Source: Desulfopila sp. IMCC35006
Lineage (GTDB): Bacteria > Desulfobacterota > Desulfobulbia > Desulfobulbales > Desulfocapsaceae
Reading direction: 5' to 3'
Length of the DNA stretch: 64,000 nt
NCBI RefSeq assembly: GCF_005116645.1
Contig: NZ_SWCM01000001.1
Location: 620,001-684,000 of the forward strand
Both the position numbers and the translations under genes were made by a program. Every line of letters begins with the position of its first letter. The stretch's first letter is position 1. Positions 15,675-23,788 of this stretch are shown here, one piece after another. The notes below the pieces were generated by a model. It had not been told where the DNA came from. It saw only the letters and a program-made list of their open reading frames with translations, and searched no databases.

Positions 15675-17738
15675 ATGAGTAACTCTAAAAATAAAAATGC
15701 ATTAGCATCCGCCTCCGACCTGCGCCGCCGGGCCGAAAAACTTCTAGAAACGAGAGAGCCTGATTCGGTCTTTTCTCAGGGAGAAGGTGAGGTGCTGCGA
15801 CTCCTGCATGAACTGCAGGTTCACCAGATCGAACTGGAGATGCAGAACGCAGAGCTCCTTCAGGCCAGGGACGAGATGGAAATTGCGTTGGAGAAGTACA
15901 CCGACCTCTATGAATTCGCCCCGATTGCCTACTTTACTCTCGATCACACTGGAGCGATCCGCGCCGCCAATTTTACCGCAGCCAGTCTTCTTGGGATCGA
16001 ACGTCCCCGATTGCTCGGCCGACACTTTCACCAGTTCGTCATTAAAGAACAACGTCAACAATTTGTTGATTTTTTTGGGGAAATATTCGCGAGCCAAAAC
16101 AAGAAATCCTACGAAGTGATGCTCACCACCGAGAGCAACTCTCCGCTTTATGTGCATCTCGAAGGTGTGGTCCTGGGAGCAGGGCAGGAGTGCCGTGTTG
16201 CCTTTGTCGACATCACCGCGAGCAAGCAGGCCGAAGAGACGTTACGCTTGAGTGAGGAGCGGCACCGCATCCTGGCGGAAACGATGCTGCAAGGCGTTGT
16301 TCATCAAGACGCCAGTGGCAAAATCATTGCAATGAATCCGGCTGCCGAACACATCCTCGGCAAGAACCGTGAGCAGTTATCAGGCGACGTTTCAGCTTTG
16401 GAGGAGCATCACGCCATTCGCGAAAACAGGGACCCCTTCCCCGACTTGGAGCATCCGTCTCTGGTTGCCTTGCGCACTGGTCTCCCTGTGAGAGGCGTAA
16501 TTATGGGCATATTCAACCCGAAGCTCAATGATTACCGCTGGATCAGTATCGATGCAGTACCTGTATTCTCTCCCGGAGAAATACGTCCGGTGGAAGTTTT
16601 CGCGATATTCGAGGATGTCACTGAACGGGAATATTATAAACGAGGCCTTGAGGAGATGGTTGCCAAGCGGACCGTCGATTTTGTAGCCGCAAAGGAAGAG
16701 GCGGAAGCCAGAAAACAGATAGCAGAAACGTCCCTGCTCGAAATAAAAAAGCTGAAAGACCTGCTGGAGGCAGAAAGAGCCTATCTGCAGGATGAAATAA
16801 AGTTGGAATACAACCATGAGAATATTCTCGGCAAAAGCGACGGGCTCAAACAGGTTCTGTCTAAGATAGAACAAATTTCACGCAGCAATACGACCGTTCT
16901 CATTCTTGGTGAGACAGGAACCGGCAAAGAGCTGGTTGCCCGAGCCCTGCACGGCTCGAGCCTGCGGAAAAATCGGGCTCTGATAAAAGTAAATTGCGCC
17001 ACCCTGCCGGCAAACCTGATCGAAAGCGAATTATTCGGCCACGAGAAAGGAGCTTTCACCGGGTCCCAGGCCAAACACTTGGGGAGATTTGAGGTTGCCG
17101 ACGGCGGCACCCTGTTTCTCGATGAAATAGGAGAATTGCCCCTGGAGCTGCAGGCAAAACTGCTGCGAATTATCCAGGACGGCGAGTTTGAAAGACTCGG
17201 CAGCTCCCATACTATCAAAGTTGACACGCGGATCCTGGCCGCCACCAATCGAAACCTGGTAGAAGAGGTCCGCAACGGCAAGTTCCGTGAGGATCTCTGG
17301 TACCGTTTGAATATTTTTCCGATAACCGTTCCGCCTCTCCGGGAGCGCCCTGATGACATTCCGCTTCTGGTCGATTTTTATGTCAAGAAGATTGCCAAAC
17401 GGATGGGCAAGGCTATTGAAATCATTCCGAAAGGCATCATGAATGCCTTACAGGACTACCACTGGCCCGGTAATGTTCGGGAACTCGAAAATGTCCTGGA
17501 ACGGGCGGTAATCAACTCTTCTGGTCCAAAACTGCGCCTGGCCGATGAACTGAAGAAGCCGGTCAAGAAGCTCGGAGCCAGTCAGAAGTCCCTGCAGACA
17601 GTAGAGAAGGAGCATATCCTTCAGATACTGGAACAGACGAAATGGAAAATAAGCGGCAAAAACAGTGCAGCCGAAATCCTTGGTCTTGATCGCAGCACCT
17701 TGCGCGCTCGCATGCGCAAGCTCAATATCGTAAAATAG
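15675..17738 (+). CDS. PAS-PAS sigma54 enhancer-binding activator (Fis-type HTH)
   Basis: A 687-residue regulator. Two PAS domains (about 75-190 and 195-315, each ending in a VDITASK or EDVTERE type motif) are followed by a coiled coil. The AAA+ domain at about 385-625 has Walker A GETGTGKE (about 412-419), a GAFTGA loop read here as GAFTGS (about 459-464) and Walker B GGTLFLDEIGE. A Fis helix-turn-helix closes the protein (AAEILGLDRSTLRARMRKL). It hydrolyses ATP to open sigma54 promoters and has no receiver, so its PAS domains or partners must sense the signal. It is the only such activator in the window and lies amid eight tandem-dyad sites paired with sigma54 promoters, making it the prime candidate regulator. 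Confidence 0.93.
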   Translation: MSNSKNKNALASASDLRRRAEKLLETREPDSVFSQGEGEVLRLLHELQVHQIELEMQNAELLQARDEMEIALEKYTDLYEFAPIAYFTLDHTGAIRAANFTAASLLGIERPRLLGRHFHQFVIKEQRQQFVDFFGEIFASQNKKSYEVMLTTESNSPLYVHLEGVVLGAGQECRVAFVDITASKQAEETLRLSEERHRILAETMLQGVVHQDASGKIIAMNPAAEHILGKNREQLSGDVSALEEHHAIRENRDPFPDLEHPSLVALRTGLPVRGVIMGIFNPKLNDYRWISIDAVPVFSPGEIRPVEVFAIFEDVTEREYYKRGLEEMVAKRTVDFVAAKEEAEARKQIAETSLLEIKKLKDLLEAERAYLQDEIKLEYNHENILGKSDGLKQVLSKIEQISRSNTTVLILGETGTGKELVARALHGSSLRKNRALIKVNCATLPANLIESELFGHEKGAFTGSQAKHLGRFEVADGGTLFLDEIGELPLELQAKLLRIIQDGEFERLGSSHTIKVDTRILAATNRNLVEEVRNGKFREDLWYRLNIFPITVPPLRERPDDIPLLVDFYVKKIAKRMGKAIEIIPKGIMNALQDYHWPGNVRELENVLERAVINSSGPKLRLADELKKPVKKLGASQKSLQTVEKEHILQILEQTKWKISGKNSAAEILGLDRSTLRARMRKLNIVK

Positions 17739-17844
17739 CCATCCCCCTCACCACGGCGGCGCCGACCACAGCTGTCGGCTATCTTCGCCGGCAAATCCGC
17801 CCCCCTCTTCATCTTTTCCAAAAGCATCCGGGTACCTCACCGCA

Positions 17845-17876
17845 GGTCATATTTCACCACATGGTCATATATGACC
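17845..17876. promoter_or_regulatory. Tandem dyad activator site G
   Basis: GGTCATATTTCACC, ACAT, then GGTCATATATGACC (perfect palindrome). The right edge is exactly 100 bases from the sigma54 box at 17976. It lies 107 bases after the activator gene's stop. Confidence 0.8.
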
Positions 17877-17975
17877 TGTTGGCTGACTGTGAATCATTCT
17901 TGAATCTCTGCCTTTCAGGTAATTTTTCACAAGAAAGCAGAGTGATAGGGGCAATCATTGTATGAGAACGACACC

Positions 17976-17990
17976 TGGCACATTGCTTGC
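17976..17990 (+). promoter_or_regulatory. sigma54 -24/-12 promoter before hemolysin III remnant
   Basis: TGGCACATTGCTTGC is a perfect match. The pseudogene start lies 82 bases downstream. Confidence 0.85.
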
Positions 17991-18071
17991 GAAATAAAGA
18001 ATTGAGCCGGTTGCCGCCAAGGAGTTATGGTGTCCGGTTCAAATTGTAATGGCAACATGTTGAGGTGAATT

Positions 18072-18410
18072 GTGGAAAGGCTTTCGATTTGGGTGTCAGA
18101 CCGTAAAGAAGTTGACGTACGCATCGTCGCTGCAGAACAAAATCGTCCGCAATCTGTGGCCGAAGAAATTGCAAACTGCATTAGCCACGGCATAGGGTTG
18201 GTCGCCGCATTTGTCGGAACTCCAATACTCATCGTTGACGCGATCCGCAACGAAAATGGTCGCTTCATTATCGGCGTCAGTGTTTTTTGCGCGACTATGA
18301 TAATGCTGTATTTTACTTCTTCAGTCTACCACGGATTACCCCCGGGCAAAGCCAAACTTATCGCCGGCACTTTATGCCATTACTTCGCGATACTATGGTA
18401 TGCAGCCTGA
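18072..18410 (+). pseudogene. Hemolysin III (YqfA-type) membrane protein, truncated
   Basis: It starts at GTG 18072 behind GAGGTG. SVAEEIANCISHGIGLVAAF and ATMIMLYFTSSVYHGLPPGK are the first helices and the conserved 'SxxYHxLP' of the hemolysin III/progestin-receptor-like family. After PGKAK the sequence jumps to LIAGTLCHYFAILW and stops, giving 112 residues instead of about 210. The missing part holds later metal-ligand helices, so the protein is probably non-functional. It sits directly under a perfect sigma54 promoter. Confidence 0.72.
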
Positions 18411-18459
18411 CTTCGGACATGGCTATTATAGGCAGATATATTTTAATGCAGGAGATAAA

Positions 18460-18558
18460 ATGGGCTACTTGAAAGTAATTATCGCCTATGGACTCAGACA
18501 TCCCGCCCCGGGTGAGCAGTTAACGAAACATCTTAAAGAGGTTCTAGCTACTTTATGA
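18460..18558 (+). CDS. Possible 32-residue peptide
   Basis: ATG 18460 has a strong AGGAG five bases before. It encodes MGYLKVIIAYGLRHPAPGEQ followed by LTKHLKEVLATL. It is in the same transcription unit as the hemolysin III remnant. No family is known; it may be a remnant with a preserved ribosome site. Confidence 0.3.
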   Translation: MGYLKVIIAYGLRHPAPGEQLTKHLKEVLATL

Positions 18559-18613
18559 TCCATCGGAAGCGGCAGGGTCGCTCGCCGTATGCCGACGTCC
18601 CCCACGGCGACTT

Positions 18614-18644
18614 GGTTATATATGACCATTGAGCAAATATGACC
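18614..18644. promoter_or_regulatory. Tandem dyad activator site H (31 bp variant)
   Basis: GGTTATATATGACC, ATT, then GAGCAAATATGACC. The inter-dyad gap is three bases instead of four. The right edge is exactly 100 bases from the sigma54-like box at 18744. Confidence 0.72.
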
Positions 18645-18743
18645 ATTTCCAGGAGCTTGTCAATCACGTTCAAGCTTATATTCTTTCACACATTATGCAA
18701 TAATAACAAACCAGTACACGGTTGCTCTTGATGTTCTCTAACT

Positions 18744-18758
18744 TGGTACAATATTTGA
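18744..18758 (+). promoter_or_regulatory. Weak sigma54-like promoter
   Basis: TGGTACAATATTTGA keeps the -24 GG but has TTGA instead of TTGC at -12. Position and spacing fit the local rule. It lies about 150 bases upstream of the lmo0937-type gene. Confidence 0.55.
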
Positions 18759-18906
18759 ATAATTAAGGGTAGAGATCGCGCATCATTTTCCATGTGGTGC
18801 ATTCTGGGGCCACCTTCCTCCTGAGGACATTTGGAATTTTCAGCTGAGTGTTGACCGATGTGGAGATGTCTCTCGTAATTTTCATCGTAAAGAAAGGAGT
18901 TCTATC

Positions 18907-19053
18907 ATGCTTGGAACAATTGCCATTATACTCATCGTCCTTTGGCTCCTGGGTCTGGTCTCATCGTATACTATGGGAGGATTCATTCATATCCTTCTGG
19001 TCCTTGCAATCATTGTAATTGTGGTTCGGTTGGTTCAAGGCCGGCGTATTTAA
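18907..19053 (+). CDS. lmo0937/DUF5670-type small membrane protein, 48 residues
   Basis: ATG 18907 follows AAAGGAG. The protein starts MLGTIAIILIVLWLLGLVSS, continues YTMGGFIHILLVLAIIVIVV and ends RLVQGRRI. Two hydrophobic helices flank the TMGGFIH turn, and the tail is basic, the classic lmo0937 family layout. It is an inner-membrane microprotein of unknown function found in stress-induced gene sets. It is first in a unit with the Sll1863-like and 42-residue membrane genes, downstream of site H. Confidence 0.85.
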   Translation: MLGTIAIILIVLWLLGLVSSYTMGGFIHILLVLAIIVIVVRLVQGRRI

Positions 19054-19314
19054 ACGGTACGCTGGAGGCCGTTTATCACCTCTTCTCTTGCCCCGGGAGA
19101 CTCTTTAAAAGCTGGAGCAACCAGAACGAGGATCGCGGAGCCAGCTGAGACCGATGAGTCGAGCTTAATAACGGCGGCACACCTTAAATGGGATTCATCA
19201 AATCCTGCAAGACACGAAAAAGTCGCCAGGAAGAATAAAGGCAGCGATCAAAAATTTTGTTCAATCAATTGCAATAACGTAGATTTATCGGAATACGATT
19301 ACAGGAGTTATACA

Positions 19315-19605
19315 ATGCGGAACAGAGATGCCTATAAAAAGAAAATATACACCGAGCTGGAAATAGTTCAGGCCAGATTCGCCGAATTCAAAGCCCAGGG
19401 ACAGAATTTTGATACCGCTACTCAGGCAAAACACAACCGACATGTTGAAAAAGTTGAACAGCATATCATCGCCACGAAGGCTAAACTAAAAGAGCTTGAT
19501 GCTGCCCATGATGACGTGTGGGAGGAACTCGTCGACGGTGTGGAAAATACGTGGACGGTATTGCAATCGACCCTGGAAGATGCAGTTACGAGCTTTAAGG
19601 ATTGA
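19315..19605 (+). CDS. Sll1863-type coiled-coil stress protein
   Basis: A 96-residue soluble helical protein starting after ACAGGAG. MRNRDAYKKKIYTELEIVQA, a lysine/glutamate-rich coiled coil to about residue 65, then the signature DDVWEELVDGVENTWTVLQS and TLEDAVTSF. This matches the small sll1863-family stress proteins (Asp-x-Trp-x-x-Leu-x-x-Gly-x-x-x-x-Trp). Such proteins rise in stationary phase or light or osmotic stress; their biochemical role is unknown. It is probably in the transcription unit behind site H. Confidence 0.72.
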   Translation: MRNRDAYKKKIYTELEIVQARFAEFKAQGQNFDTATQAKHNRHVEKVEQHIIATKAKLKELDAAHDDVWEELVDGVENTWTVLQSTLEDAVTSFKD

Positions 19606-19767
19606 AAATTTCCAGTAAAACAAGAAAACACCCCCTTCCCGTCACTGACCACAGGCGGCATATCCCTGCCTCACTGAGTGCCGCGATGGGAGTCGGCAAT
19701 TTCCTCAACAACATGCTGCGTCGCCGGATAACCGGCTGACTCATCATGAGCTAGAAGGAGTATTACT

Positions 19768-19896
19768 ATGATGAATTACGTAAATGGATGGATGGATGGT
19801 GGAATGATGGGCGGAAATAATTGGATTTTCCCGGTCATCGGTATATTAGTGGTAGTCCTGCTGGTTGTCTTGATCAGCAAGGTATCCCGAAAATAA
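19768..19896 (+). CDS. Small Met/Gly-rich membrane protein, 42 residues
   Basis: ATG 19768 follows AAGGAG. MMNYVNGWMDGGMMGGNNWI then FPVIGILVVVLLVVLISKVS ends in RK. A periplasmic Met/Gly/Asn-rich head is followed by one membrane helix and a short basic tail. It resembles tiny membrane proteins found beside metal-efflux and stress genes, but I cannot name the family. Confidence 0.62.
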   Translation: MMNYVNGWMDGGMMGGNNWIFPVIGILVVVLLVVLISKVSRK

Positions 19897-20017
19897 TACC
19901 CAGTTCGAAACTGACTTATTTTACCCCTGAAGGAAAACCATACTGATTACATTCTCTGCCGAAAAATCCCTTACAGCAGTCTCGGCAGCCCTGCATCTTG
20001 CCGTCGCCGCCAATCAT

Positions 20018-20331
20018 TTGGTAATTACCCGGATGCACGACCTCCATAAAACCATGACCCATATTGGCGTGGAGGTCGTACGTCGATGTCTGGTCTTGGA
20101 GGTCGGTCAGTCGCAGGAAGAGAAGGTTTTCGAACAGAACCCGAGGATTTTCTCCGTGTTTTCCTGTCGAATTTCCATGTACGAGGAGGGCAACAGGACC
20201 GTTCTGGCTATATTGAAACCATCCATGGCTTATCCACTGGAGATTCTGTGCAACTTCCCGTGAATGACAATGGTTGCGGTATAGGCAAGGAGAAGATAGA
20301 TATTGTGTTCGAACCGTACCTCAACATGTAA
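20018..20331 (+). pseudogene. Histidine kinase ATPase-domain remnant
   Basis: The only clear piece, 20254-20331, reads LPVNDNGCGIGKEKIDIVFE then PYLNM; this is the N/G1 box of a HATPase domain (DNGCGI ... IFEPF). Upstream frames (HDLHKTMTHIGV...) look like scrambled kinase sequence without continuous similarity. No start, H box or G2 box can be joined to it. It is a decayed sensor kinase. The preceding 19897-20017 holds nothing I can support. Confidence 0.45.
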
Positions 20332-20408
20332 CTGAATATGCGACGGTAGGTGTGCACTCCCACCGCCGCATCGGTGTTCTCGCGGCTTTTACCCCTCTGA
20401 TTCAGATA

Positions 20409-20984
20409 TCACAGAGGTTCATAGGTGAATTTCTGTCCTCCGATGGAAAGCTCATACATAAGGCCGCCCATTGAATGCACGAAAGTAATTGTTCCTTTAT
20501 AATATTTGGGGTTGGCCTGAACATCAGACTTTGGCCCGGCACTTGCGCCGGCACTGACACCCGTGGTGCCGCCCTGGGCTTCAGCTCCCACTGTTACAAC
20601 TATTGCCTGGGCAGTGGCGTCGAATTCAAAATTGCCGCTGATGAACTCGTTGTAGGCTCTTTTGTCCTTAAAAAAGATTATCTCACTGAACGCTTTACCT
20701 CCCGCCTGGAAGCCTATTGAACCCTCAATCACCGATGACTTTCCGGTTACCTTGCCACCGCGATAAACCTGTCCAACCCCGTAGGAGCCGCCAACGACAA
20801 AACCAGCCTTGCCTATCGTTGGAAACACCGCATAACCGTATGCGGTCTTGAAGTATTTTGCCGGAACGGGTGAATCTTTAAACACATTTATGGTGCTCGA
20901 ATAATCCTCTGCTGCTCCTGCAGCAGCAAAGGACGATATTCCGAAAATTAAAGCGACAACTAATAATGCTGATAATTTTTTCAT
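20409..20984 (-). CDS. SYLF (YSC84)-domain exported protein
   Basis: A 191-residue protein starting at ATG 20984 after AGAGGA, with a signal peptide (MKKLSALLVVALIFGISSFA then AAGAA). The body is a SYLF/DUF500 lipid-binding domain: YFKTAYGYAVFPTIGKAGFV, GGSYGVGQVYRGGKVTG, GFQAGGKAFSEIIFFKD, FDATAQAIVVTVGAEAQGG and the last strands ending FTYEP. It is a periplasmic or outer-membrane-associated protein often found with BON and DUF883 genes in stress sets. It is the last gene of the minus-strand run starting near 23565. Confidence 0.88.
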   Translation of the reverse strand: MKKLSALLVVALIFGISSFAAAGAAEDYSSTINVFKDSPVPAKYFKTAYGYAVFPTIGKAGFVVGGSYGVGQVYRGGKVTGKSSVIEGSIGFQAGGKAFSEIIFFKDKRAYNEFISGNFEFDATAQAIVVTVGAEAQGGTTGVSAGASAGPKSDVQANPKYYKGTITFVHSMGGLMYELSIGGQKFTYEPL

Positions 20985-21248
20985 TTCCGTAATCCTCTGT
21001 AAAGTTATGGTTTTTTGTTGGATCAGCGATCCTTCAAAACCGAATGCTGTCAAAATACAATTCCGATCACTTTCACCTTATCTGTTCTGTGTGCGGCATA
21101 TTTTTTCTCCTTTAACTTCGTTATGTTTATCTTGTTTTTCACGCGCTCCGCTCCTCAGCCTTTTTATTATCGTTCAGGCCGACCCAAGAACACTTTCCTC
21201 TGGTTGTGGAAACATCAATCTTTAATATTGTCGACTTTCCGAACAATG

Positions 21249-21815
21249 TTACCGGAACCGATCCATATCTCTTTCCAGCAAATCAAGTCGTTGGGAAATA
21301 TCCACGCTCTCTTCATGCGACGGGTATCTTCCATCTTCCGTCATCCGAAGATACTCTCGCCGGATGGAGTCCAGTCTGGATTGAAATTCCCGCACCTCCT
21401 TTGAAGGCAGGCGTCTGCTAAGCCTTCCATCGTCAATACTTTTCTGAATGGTGTTGATCCTGTCAGCATTTCTGGGTTCCTCCATCCGTACTGGCTTCAT
21501 GAGCGCCTTATCGATATCCTCTTGAAGCCTATCGAGTCGTACAAAGAGCCTATCCCATTCGTCCCGGTAAACCGTTCTGCCTCTCAGGTTGGCATAGTCT
21601 GTTTTGATACCCTTCAATGTGGTCAGAAACACCTGGGACTCATCGAGAGAAAGTGTGCCGGTTTGCAACCCTTCCCCAATCTTCTCCTGAATGACAACCA
21701 TCTGATTTTCTGCATTTCTTTCATTATCAGGCCAAGTATGCGGCAGAGTGGCGCAGCCCGAGAAGATGGCCAATGAAAATATCCCGAATACTGCCAACAA
21801 AATAAAATTCTTCAT
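21249..21815 (-). CDS. Coiled-coil lipoprotein with two internal repeats
   Basis: 188 residues with a lipobox (LAIFSGC, Cys about 21). The mature part contains two related segments of about 65 residues: QEKIGEGLQTGTLSLDESQV ... DRLFVRLDRLQEDIDKAL and QKSIDDGRLSRRLPSKEVRE ... SQRLDLLERDMDRF. It is likely a helical periplasmic lipoprotein. I know of similar unnamed lipoproteins in Geobacter-like genomes but no function. It lies 12 bases after the Dom34-like gene and is clearly co-transcribed. Confidence 0.68.
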   Translation of the reverse strand: MKNFILLAVFGIFSLAIFSGCATLPHTWPDNERNAENQMVVIQEKIGEGLQTGTLSLDESQVFLTTLKGIKTDYANLRGRTVYRDEWDRLFVRLDRLQEDIDKALMKPVRMEEPRNADRINTIQKSIDDGRLSRRLPSKEVREFQSRLDSIRREYLRMTEDGRYPSHEESVDISQRLDLLERDMDRFR

Positions 21816-21827
21816 TTTCCATCTCCT

Positions 21828-22232
21828 CTAATGTTGAAAATAGTCTCGGACTTTGGCCGCAATCTGACGATCTGTCATGGTATCTTCTGTTTCTACAGCC
21901 TCAATACGTCCCCCAAGCTTTTTCCTTTCGAGACGTTTTTTCAGCTCGCCTTTTGCCTCACCCGGACCAAACAGCAGGATCGATTCCGCCTCTCGAACAG
22001 CCGAAACGACTTCATCGTAGTAGGTATTAATTTGTTCGGTAAATTTTCTTTCATGGCTATCGTCCGCCTGAACCTTCTGCGCTTCAAAGGGGGTTGTCGA
22101 ACGTACTCCGGCAAATCGCCCGGGCTGTTTTTCCACCATTGATTCGATAACGTTTGTTTTCTCTCCTTTGTCTGAAACTGTTACAATCACAGCTCTACGA
22201 TGATCAATCCACAAACCAATGGTCGTTTTCAT
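21828..22232 (-). CDS. eRF1/Dom34-like small protein
   Basis: 134 residues. MKTTIGLWIDHRRAVIVTVS begins a strand-rich domain, and the C-terminal half (ILLFGPGEAKGELKKRLER then RIEAVETEDTMTDRQIAAKV) resembles the central and third domains of eRF1/Pelota-type proteins and of bacterial host-attachment-like proteins. Its role in bacteria is unproven; ribosome rescue or baeRF-like tRNA handling under stress has been proposed for relatives. It overlaps the 3' end of the CheB gene by 29 bases, which implies translational coupling. Confidence 0.6.
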   Translation of the reverse strand: MKTTIGLWIDHRRAVIVTVSDKGEKTNVIESMVEKQPGRFAGVRSTTPFEAQKVQADDSHERKFTEQINTYYDEVVSAVREAESILLFGPGEAKGELKKRLERKKLGGRIEAVETEDTMTDRQIAAKVRDYFQH

Positions 22233-22884
22233 ATATATATCGCCCTTTTGTATACCATTTCCTCCGGCATTCAGACGCCGGAACGTATTGTTGCTTAGCC
22301 TCTTTCATATATGTATCCGTTTGCTCCCCGAATCGGATATCTTCAGGGGCAAGGACAAAATCTATACACCCGCTTGCTATGGCGCAAAGAGGCATATCCG
22401 GCCGAACGGCCGTCTCGGGTTTTTGGGCGATGGTGAATCCGCCTACTTCTTTTATGCCGCACAGTGCTGCTGCCCCATCGCCATCATAGCCAGAGACAAT
22501 GACGGCGATAAGTTTGCCGCCCCAGTGCTCCGTCAGGGAATTTATAAAAACCGTAATCACGTCGGGCCACCCCCAGGGCTTTGATATCGGTTTGAGGCGA
22601 AATTCGCCGTTTAGAATGCGCAAATCCCGCTTTTCCGGGATGATGAAGACATGGTTGGGCTTGATGTATAATTTCTCCGCGATCAACTCAACCGGCATCT
22701 CTGTGTAGCGGGGGAGAATCTTGTGGAGCATGGTAGCTACCGTTCTTAGATGATTAACGATGACGATTGCACCCCCCATATTGGTCGGCAGATGCCAGAG
22801 CAAACGGGTATAGGCGTCGAGGCCACCGGCCGAACCGCCCACGCAAACAACAGGGAAGTTGTGTGCAATAGTCTTGGCTTTCAT
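22204..22884 (-). CDS. Stand-alone CheB-type methylesterase
   Basis: A 226-residue protein starting at ATG 22884 (a TTG two codons earlier is possible). CheB catalytic domain without receiver: VCVGGSAGGLDAYTRLL (Ser), VIVNHL (His) and VIVSGYDGDGAAALCGIKEV (Asp), followed by a 25-residue basic tail. There are no chemotaxis receptors, CheA or CheW nearby. Together with the two CheB-CheR fusions it makes three methylesterase domains in 10 kb, pointing to a signalling role distinct from taxis. Confidence 0.85.
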   Translation of the reverse strand: MKAKTIAHNFPVVCVGGSAGGLDAYTRLLWHLPTNMGGAIVIVNHLRTVATMLHKILPRYTEMPVELIAEKLYIKPNHVFIIPEKRDLRILNGEFRLKPISKPWGWPDVITVFINSLTEHWGGKLIAVIVSGYDGDGAAALCGIKEVGGFTIAQKPETAVRPDMPLCAIASGCIDFVLAPEDIRFGEQTDTYMKEAKQQYVPASECRRKWYTKGRYIYENDHWFVD

Positions 22885-22894
22885 TGACAATCAC

Positions 22895-23020
22895 TCAATT
22901 TCGGTTTTCCACGCAGACATCCAGCTCTCCAGATGTCGCATCCACAAGGGCTCGGGCATGGTCAGTGATGTGCCGCATTTCTTCAGTCATTTTTTGGGTA
23001 TTGTCTTGCGTACTTTTCAT
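22895..23020 (-). CDS. Short DUF883/ElaB-like peptide, 41 residues
   Basis: ATG 23020 follows AAGGAG. MKSTQDNTQKMTEEMRHITD then HARALVDATSGELDVCVENR N. The 'LVDATSGE' context resembles the N-terminal part of DUF883 (YqjD/ElaB) ribosome-associated membrane proteins, which usually continue for about 60 more residues to a membrane helix. The gene stops early, 10 bases before the CheB start, so it may be truncated. Confidence 0.5.
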   Translation of the reverse strand: MKSTQDNTQKMTEEMRHITDHARALVDATSGELDVCVENRN

Positions 23021-23349
23021 AATGGATACTCTCCTTAATGTTATTCTTTCTGCTCAGTGTATTACTGGAACATGCAAATTTGCCTGCGTGGGCAGATCGT
23101 GGTTATGGTGGCTAAACTTGCTTGTCTAAAAAGCTCTATGGCGTTAAACTCGGTCTTCTTTTGGTCGATCAGATTCTGCCCATTAAGAGTACAACCACAA
23201 TGATTAAGCACTATCAAGCCGACCCACCGCTGGGCTGATAAGCGATAGATGAAAATGAATTTATCGCTTATTTTGTTTTATTTATCCGGTACGATCTGTG
23301 CTTCATGGCAGACCTGTTAGCTTAAAATGTTTCCGATGGTTCATCGGAA
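23021..23349. other. Intergenic, with a plus-strand hairpin
   Basis: No gene is supported. A stem (ATAAGCGAT at 23238-23246 with ATCGCTTAT at 23263-23271) followed by TTTGTTTTATTT could end transcription on the plus strand, though no plus-strand gene precedes it. The rest looks like decayed sequence. Confidence 0.3.
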
Positions 23350-23565
23350 TTATCTTCTTTCATAGCGGTCACCATCCCTGTCATGATCGTTTCCTCGGTC
23401 CGAGTGATGGTCATATCCGCCCCTGTCATGGTCATGACCTCTTCCTCGATCATGTCCTCTGTCCCTGTCATGCCAGGGACCTGGAAAAAAGCATCCGCCA
23501 AGAGAGAGCAGGATTGACAACATTACTATTGCTGATGTCATAATTTTTTTCATTTCATTCGCCAT
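23350..23565 (-). CDS. Small His/Asp/Arg-rich lipoprotein
   Basis: 71 residues. The N-terminus MANEMKKIMTSAIVMLSILL then SLGGC forms a lipoprotein signal (Cys about 25). The mature part is almost only His, Asp, Arg and Gly (repeats like HDRDRGHDRGRGHDHDRGGY), a low-complexity charged tail that could bind divalent metals. No ribosome site is obvious; an internal ATG (MKKIM) may be used. It is the first gene behind the sigma54 promoter at 23774-23788. Confidence 0.6.
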   Translation of the reverse strand: MANEMKKIMTSAIVMLSILLSLGGCFFPGPWHDRDRGHDRGRGHDHDRGGYDHHSDRGNDHDRDGDRYERR

Positions 23566-23773
23566 TCTTTGCTGTATGCCGGTTCGATCAGGCTGTGTTC
23601 CCGTTTAGACAGTGACCTGCATTGATGATCCGGCGGGGTTTCCTAAATGAGGGTTAGATTTTATGAGTATTGGATAACTTCATGCTCTGTCAGACTCCTG
23701 TACCCAGGTAACGATAGCAGTAGTGAATTCCCTGAACGGAAGGTGATTCTATTTGGGTTCTACTCTTTATGAA

Positions 23774-23788
23774 GCAATCCCCGTTCCA
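23774..23788 (-). promoter_or_regulatory. sigma54 -24/-12 promoter for the 23565-20409 unit
   Basis: The minus strand reads TGGAACGGGGATTGC, with both GG and TTGC boxes. It is exactly 100 bases from activator site I. The first gene starts about 210 bases downstream. Confidence 0.72.

Noticed and set aside
23400-23500. GGTCAT-like repeats resembling the activator dyads
   Set aside because: They are codon-level repeats for His-Asp-Arg inside the lipoprotein gene, not spaced dyads, and there is no sigma54 box at 100 bp.
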